Origin: an uncultured Burkholderiales bacterium
Lineage (GTDB): Bacteria > Pseudomonadota > Gammaproteobacteria > Burkholderiales > Burkholderiaceae_C
Assembly (NCBI GenBank): GCA_903871545.1
Contig: CAIQHG010000012.1
Span: forward strand, 1 to 64,000
Reading direction: 5' to 3'
Length of the DNA: 64,000 nt
A program made the position numbers and the translations under genes. Of the stretch, positions 60,955 through 64,000 are shown one piece after another. The notes beneath the pieces are model-generated. The model did not search any database, was not told the origin of the DNA, and worked only from the letters and a program-made list of their open reading frames with translations. The number at the start of each line of letters is the position of its first letter. Position 1 is the stretch's first letter.

Positions 60955-62613
60955 ATGACTTACCCTAATATTGATAAAGATACTAACCAATCCGTTCATT
61001 TTTGGCGAATTAATGGGATAGCCCACATTCGGTTTAACCGTCCTAAAAGCTTAAACAGCATCAACATTGAGCTTGCCCAGGGGTTCTTGCTAGCTTGCAA
61101 GACCATTGAAGATGACCCATTGGTTAGGGTTGTAATCGTTAGCTCAGAGGGTAAAAATTTTATGGCCGGCGGGGACCTCCAAGCTATGAAAGCGGATCCG
61201 GTCTCAATTTCCAAAAACTTAATTAAACACATGCATTCAGCCATCATGATTTTAGATGGCCTTGGAGCTCCCGTCATCGCAAGCGTTCAAGGCGCATGCG
61301 CAGGCGGTGGTCTCGGCGTTGCTGTGGCCTGTGATTGGATTGTTGCCTCCGATAACGCACGCTTTAATTTTGCATATACAAGCATAGGAGCAAGCCCGGA
61401 TTGCTCAACATCGTGGGGTTTGCCAAGGTCTGTTGGCACAAGAAAAGCATTAGAGTTGGCAATGCTTTGTGAAACAGTTAATGCAGATGAAGCTTTAAAG
61501 ATCGGGCTAATTAATCAAATAATTCCAAACGAGAATTTACAAGAAGTTACGCTCAAGATCGCCGAAAAATTAGAGCATTGCGCACCTCAAGCCCTTAGAA
61601 GAATAAAAAGACTGATCAAAGACTCAACCCTTACTGGTTTAACCCAGCATCTAACGGCAGAGGCAAAAAACTTTCTCGAGTGCGCATCAGGCAGTGATTT
61701 CACGGAAGGCGTAAGCGCATTTTTTGAAAAGCGTACACCCAACTTTAAAGGCGCTGAGGTTGAGCCTAAAGATCCCATGCTCGCTAAAATGCTTCTGGAG
61801 ATTGAGAGGAATGACTCCCCCATCCACACCTTTAAACTAAACGAGCAATTGGCAGTTATCAGCATTCATTCACCCAAAAAAATGAATGCTCTTAATACCA
61901 ATTCAATGACTGAACTGCGACAACAGATCGCAAAATTAAACGATGACCCCAGCGTGAGAGTCATTATTTTAAGAGGGCATGCAGGAAACTTCTGCACTGG
62001 CCTTGATTTGAAATCTTTGTTGGATGAAAATCAAAATTACAACCTAAGCGTTCACCAAGCATATGAGCTTCAAAAGTGCTTTGAGGGCTCTGTTCGTGCA
62101 TTAAGGCAATCTACTAAGATAATTATTGCGGCTGTCGACGGGGTTGCGGTTGGTGCTGGATTTGCCCTAAGCCTTGCAGCAGATATTCGTTTTGCATCAC
62201 AGACCGCGAGCTTTCACATCGGCGCTGTCAAAATGGGACTCTCAGCAGGTGAGTGCGGTATCAGCTATCACCTCCCCAAGTTAATCGGGGCTGCAAGAGC
62301 GTTTGAGGTCATGCTCACGGGGCGGGCAATTGAGGCCAGTGAGGCTCTGGGTATTGGGTTGATAGCGGACATTGTGCCCTCCACTCATTTAATGAGCAGA
62401 GCAATTCAATGTGCGAATGATATTTTGAGCAACAGTCCTTACAGTACCCAGGAGACTAAAAAAATTATGTGGACTAACCTAAACGCACCCTCTTTAGAGT
62501 CAGCGCTTGAGCTGGAAAATCACACACAGGTTCAAGCTTTAATGACCAAAGATTTCGCAGAAGCTGCAAAAGCTTTTGCACAAAAGCGCGCACCCCTTTT
62601 TATAGGAAAATAG
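60955..62613 (+). CDS. Tandem-fused double crotonase (two enoyl-CoA hydratase/isomerase domains)
   Basis: A 552-aa protein with two complete crotonase domains in one chain. Domain 1 (about residues 10-265) has NFMAGGDLQAM, QGACAGGGLGVAVA and YTSIGASPDCSTSWGLPR, an isomerase-like active site with Asp, and ends FFEKRTPNFKG like a stand-alone enzyme. A short linker leads to domain 2 (about 285-552) with NFCTGLDLKSL, DGVAVGAGFALSLA and MGLSAGECGISYHLPK, ending FAQKRAPLF. The domains are diverged, so each may catalyse a different step, such as isomerisation then hydration. Confidence 0.88.
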   Translation: MTYPNIDKDTNQSVHFWRINGIAHIRFNRPKSLNSINIELAQGFLLACKTIEDDPLVRVVIVSSEGKNFMAGGDLQAMKADPVSISKNLIKHMHSAIMILDGLGAPVIASVQGACAGGGLGVAVACDWIVASDNARFNFAYTSIGASPDCSTSWGLPRSVGTRKALELAMLCETVNADEALKIGLINQIIPNENLQEVTLKIAEKLEHCAPQALRRIKRLIKDSTLTGLTQHLTAEAKNFLECASGSDFTEGVSAFFEKRTPNFKGAEVEPKDPMLAKMLLEIERNDSPIHTFKLNEQLAVISIHSPKKMNALNTNSMTELRQQIAKLNDDPSVRVIILRGHAGNFCTGLDLKSLLDENQNYNLSVHQAYELQKCFEGSVRALRQSTKIIIAAVDGVAVGAGFALSLAADIRFASQTASFHIGAVKMGLSAGECGISYHLPKLIGAARAFEVMLTGRAIEASEALGIGLIADIVPSTHLMSRAIQCANDILSNSPYSTQETKKIMWTNLNAPSLESALELENHTQVQALMTKDFAEAAKAFAQKRAPLFIGK

Positions 62614-62617
62614 TTAG

Positions 62618-63922
62618 ATGACTTTAGGGGCGATAAAAAAAGTGGCAATCATCGGTGCAGGTGCTGCAGGTATTTGTGCAGCTAAGCACTTAGCCGCTGC
62701 GGGCCAAGAGGTCATCATCTTTGAGATGGGCAGCAAAATCGGTGGATTATGGGTATACGAAAACGACAACGGCATGAGTCCAGCTTATAAGTCCTTGCAC
62801 GTCAACTCGGAGAATAAGGTTACAGCTTATAAAGATTTCCCCTTCAAGGAAAGCGCTCCTATCTACCCCGATCACTCGCAAATGGTAGAGTATCTGAATG
62901 ATTATGCCAATCATTTTGGAATTACTCAGCTTATCCGCTTTAAAGCCGTCGTCACAAACGTACTTCCAGATCAAGACCAACGTTGGAGAGTAACGCTTGC
63001 TGACGGAACACAAACTCTATTTGACGCGGTCGTTGTAGCTACAGGTCACCAAGGAGTTCCCAAGCACCCAAATTTTCGGGATCAATTTTCTGGGGAATAC
63101 TTACACTCCCAAGCCTATAAAGTACCCGAACCCTTTAGAGATAAAAATATCTTAGTTGTTGGTATCGGCAACAGTGCTTGCGATATTGCATCCGATGTTT
63201 GTTCCGTAGCCAAATCAGTTACTGTTGCCGTTCGCTCTCCCGTTTTGCTGATGCCGCGTATGTTCCTAGGAGTGCCCACCTCCAGGGTTCTTGGTAAATT
63301 AGAGAAACCTTGGATGCCCTGGATTATGAAGCGGTGGTTGAGGACCTGGATTTCAAGACTTGCATTTGGAACCATGGAGCAATGGGGGCTAAAAACACCA
63401 AAAACCCGCACTCACCCAGCAGGACATCACTTGCTTATGGGGCATATGATTTGGGAGCGAATCAAAGCAAAGCCCGGCATTAAAAATGTGCACAAACAAG
63501 ATGTGTATTTTGAGGATGGGTCTTGTCAGAAATTTGATGTCATGATTGCAGCCACTGGCTACTCCTTATCGCTCCCATTTCTAAATACAGAGAACTCCCC
63601 CATTACGCATCCTTATTTAGATCTCTTTCACCGGGTCGTCAGCCCCAAACACAAAGGGCTTTACTTTGTAGGTTTTTTTAATGTAAGTGGAGGTGGCAAC
63701 ATAAGAATGATGGATGACCAAGCAGAGTGGGTCACTGAGCTCATAGCCCAGAAACAAGGTTTACCCAATCAAAGTGTGATGACAAAAGCTATTCAAGAAG
63801 AGAGAGATTACATTCAAAAATATTACCCTAACAGCGAGCGATACGGCTTGGAGTTAGATCCCGCCAAGTACAGGAGCGAGTTGTTGAAGCAACGACTAAA
63901 TTACAAAAAAGTATTAAGCTAG
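62618..63922 (+). CDS. Flavin-containing monooxygenase (class B, FMO-like)
   Basis: NADPH-dependent monooxygenase of 434 aa. The FAD motif is VAIIGAGAAGICAAKHL, the FMO fingerprint FxGxxxHxxxY is exactly matched by FSGEYLHSQAY, and the NADPH motif is LVVGIGNSACDIA. The C-terminal ATGYSLSLPFL (ATG motif) is present. Oxygenation at a soft N or S atom, or Baeyer-Villiger chemistry as known for some FMOs, could introduce oxygen into the substrate before CoA-dependent degradation. It follows the crotonase gene after 4 bp. Confidence 0.87.
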   Translation: MTLGAIKKVAIIGAGAAGICAAKHLAAAGQEVIIFEMGSKIGGLWVYENDNGMSPAYKSLHVNSENKVTAYKDFPFKESAPIYPDHSQMVEYLNDYANHFGITQLIRFKAVVTNVLPDQDQRWRVTLADGTQTLFDAVVVATGHQGVPKHPNFRDQFSGEYLHSQAYKVPEPFRDKNILVVGIGNSACDIASDVCSVAKSVTVAVRSPVLLMPRMFLGVPTSRVLGKLEKPWMPWIMKRWLRTWISRLAFGTMEQWGLKTPKTRTHPAGHHLLMGHMIWERIKAKPGIKNVHKQDVYFEDGSCQKFDVMIAATGYSLSLPFLNTENSPITHPYLDLFHRVVSPKHKGLYFVGFFNVSGGGNIRMMDDQAEWVTELIAQKQGLPNQSVMTKAIQEERDYIQKYYPNSERYGLELDPAKYRSELLKQRLNYKKVLS

Positions 63923-63923
63923 T

Positions 63924-64000
63924 ATGTTATTGAACGGAATAGTAGTAATCGAATGCAGCCAAGTTTTATCGGCCCCTTATGCGGGAATGATATTGGCTGA
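63924..64000 (+). CDS. CaiB/BaiF family III CoA-transferase, 5' end only (cut by window edge)
   Basis: Starting at an ATG two bases after the FMO stop, 25 codons remain before the window ends. They read like the N-terminus of a family III CoA-transferase (LNGIVVIECSQVLSAPYAG), comparable to the opening of the gene at 52902. The frame stays open to the edge. The short length keeps the assignment tentative, but the motif and operon position agree. Confidence 0.7.
   Translation, partial: MLLNGIVVIECSQVLSAPYAGMILA

Noticed and set aside
1-64000. CRISPR arrays, tRNA/rRNA genes, insertion sequences, phage or integrase genes
   Set aside because: Scanned by eye; no regularly spaced repeats, no tRNA-like cloverleaf, and no transposase- or integrase-like protein in the ORF track.

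Overview
The window reads as a chromosomal segment of a moderately AT-rich betaproteobacterium, most likely order Burkholderiales. The reasons are the algH-ruvX-pyrR-pyrB-pyrC-like gene order, the soxEF-type flavocytochrome c pair, several TctC/Bug-type binding proteins without their membrane partners, and the abundance of Liv-type ABC importers, CoA transferases and hydantoinase-like proteins. This is inference from gene content; no rRNA, tRNA, transposase, phage gene or CRISPR array was seen.

Left part (1-15.4 kb), housekeeping and energy genes. A monoheme cytochrome and a flavoprotein (soxE/soxF, sulfide or sulfur oxidation) open the window. A tight minus-strand operon follows: algH > ruvX > pyrR > pyrB > pyrC-like > plsC. 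The dihydroorotase homologue has lost its metal ligands. On the plus strand come a photolyase, a 59-aa membrane protein, xdhC, and, after an outer-membrane-like protein on the other strand and a 440-bp regulatory gap, fpr, an Smr-domain protein and hslR. A large orphan FtsX-family permease ends this section.

Middle part (15.5-38.9 kb), accessory catabolism. It starts with a Liv-type importer operon carrying an SDR, with an FAD oxidoreductase downstream. Next are a PhyH dioxygenase and a SnoaL-like protein, an MmgE/PrpD protein, and a compact DUF4387 > AtuA-like (DUF1446) > Asp/Glu-racemase-like operon facing a PuuE-like deacetylase-fold protein. An 8-gene minus-strand operon (maleate-isomerase-like, cyclic amidohydrolase, racemase-like, SsuABC-type importer, PuuE/imidase-like, isochorismatase-like) is divergent from a GntR/FCD regulator plus deaminase-type amidohydrolase. 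Near-palindromic operator candidates lie between them. The enzyme set suggests uptake and stepwise opening of a cyclic imide, ureide or dihydropyrimidine to a dicarboxylate.

Right part (38.95-64 kb), one very large catabolic divergon. About 21 co-directional minus-strand genes run from a FadR-like GntR gene through HyuA, HyuB, acyl-CoA dehydrogenase, enoyl-CoA hydratase, CoA transferase, thiolase-like, DUF35, TctC, SDR, LivKHMGF, split AtuA (two genes), acyl-CoA synthetase, MaoC, SDR and TctC, with gaps of at most about 60 bp. Opposite them are a tandem-fused double crotonase, a flavin-dependent monooxygenase and a CoA-transferase gene cut by the window edge. A TGGT-N3-ACCA operator lies in the shared promoter region. 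Together they look like a dedicated system for importing an organic acid, activating it to a CoA thioester and oxidising it, with DUF1446, HyuAB, a Cys-less thiolase and the crotonase fusion as its least understood parts.

Gene starts were adjusted where a ribosome-binding site, translational coupling or family length favoured a start other than the ORF-track one; these choices are stated in each entry.
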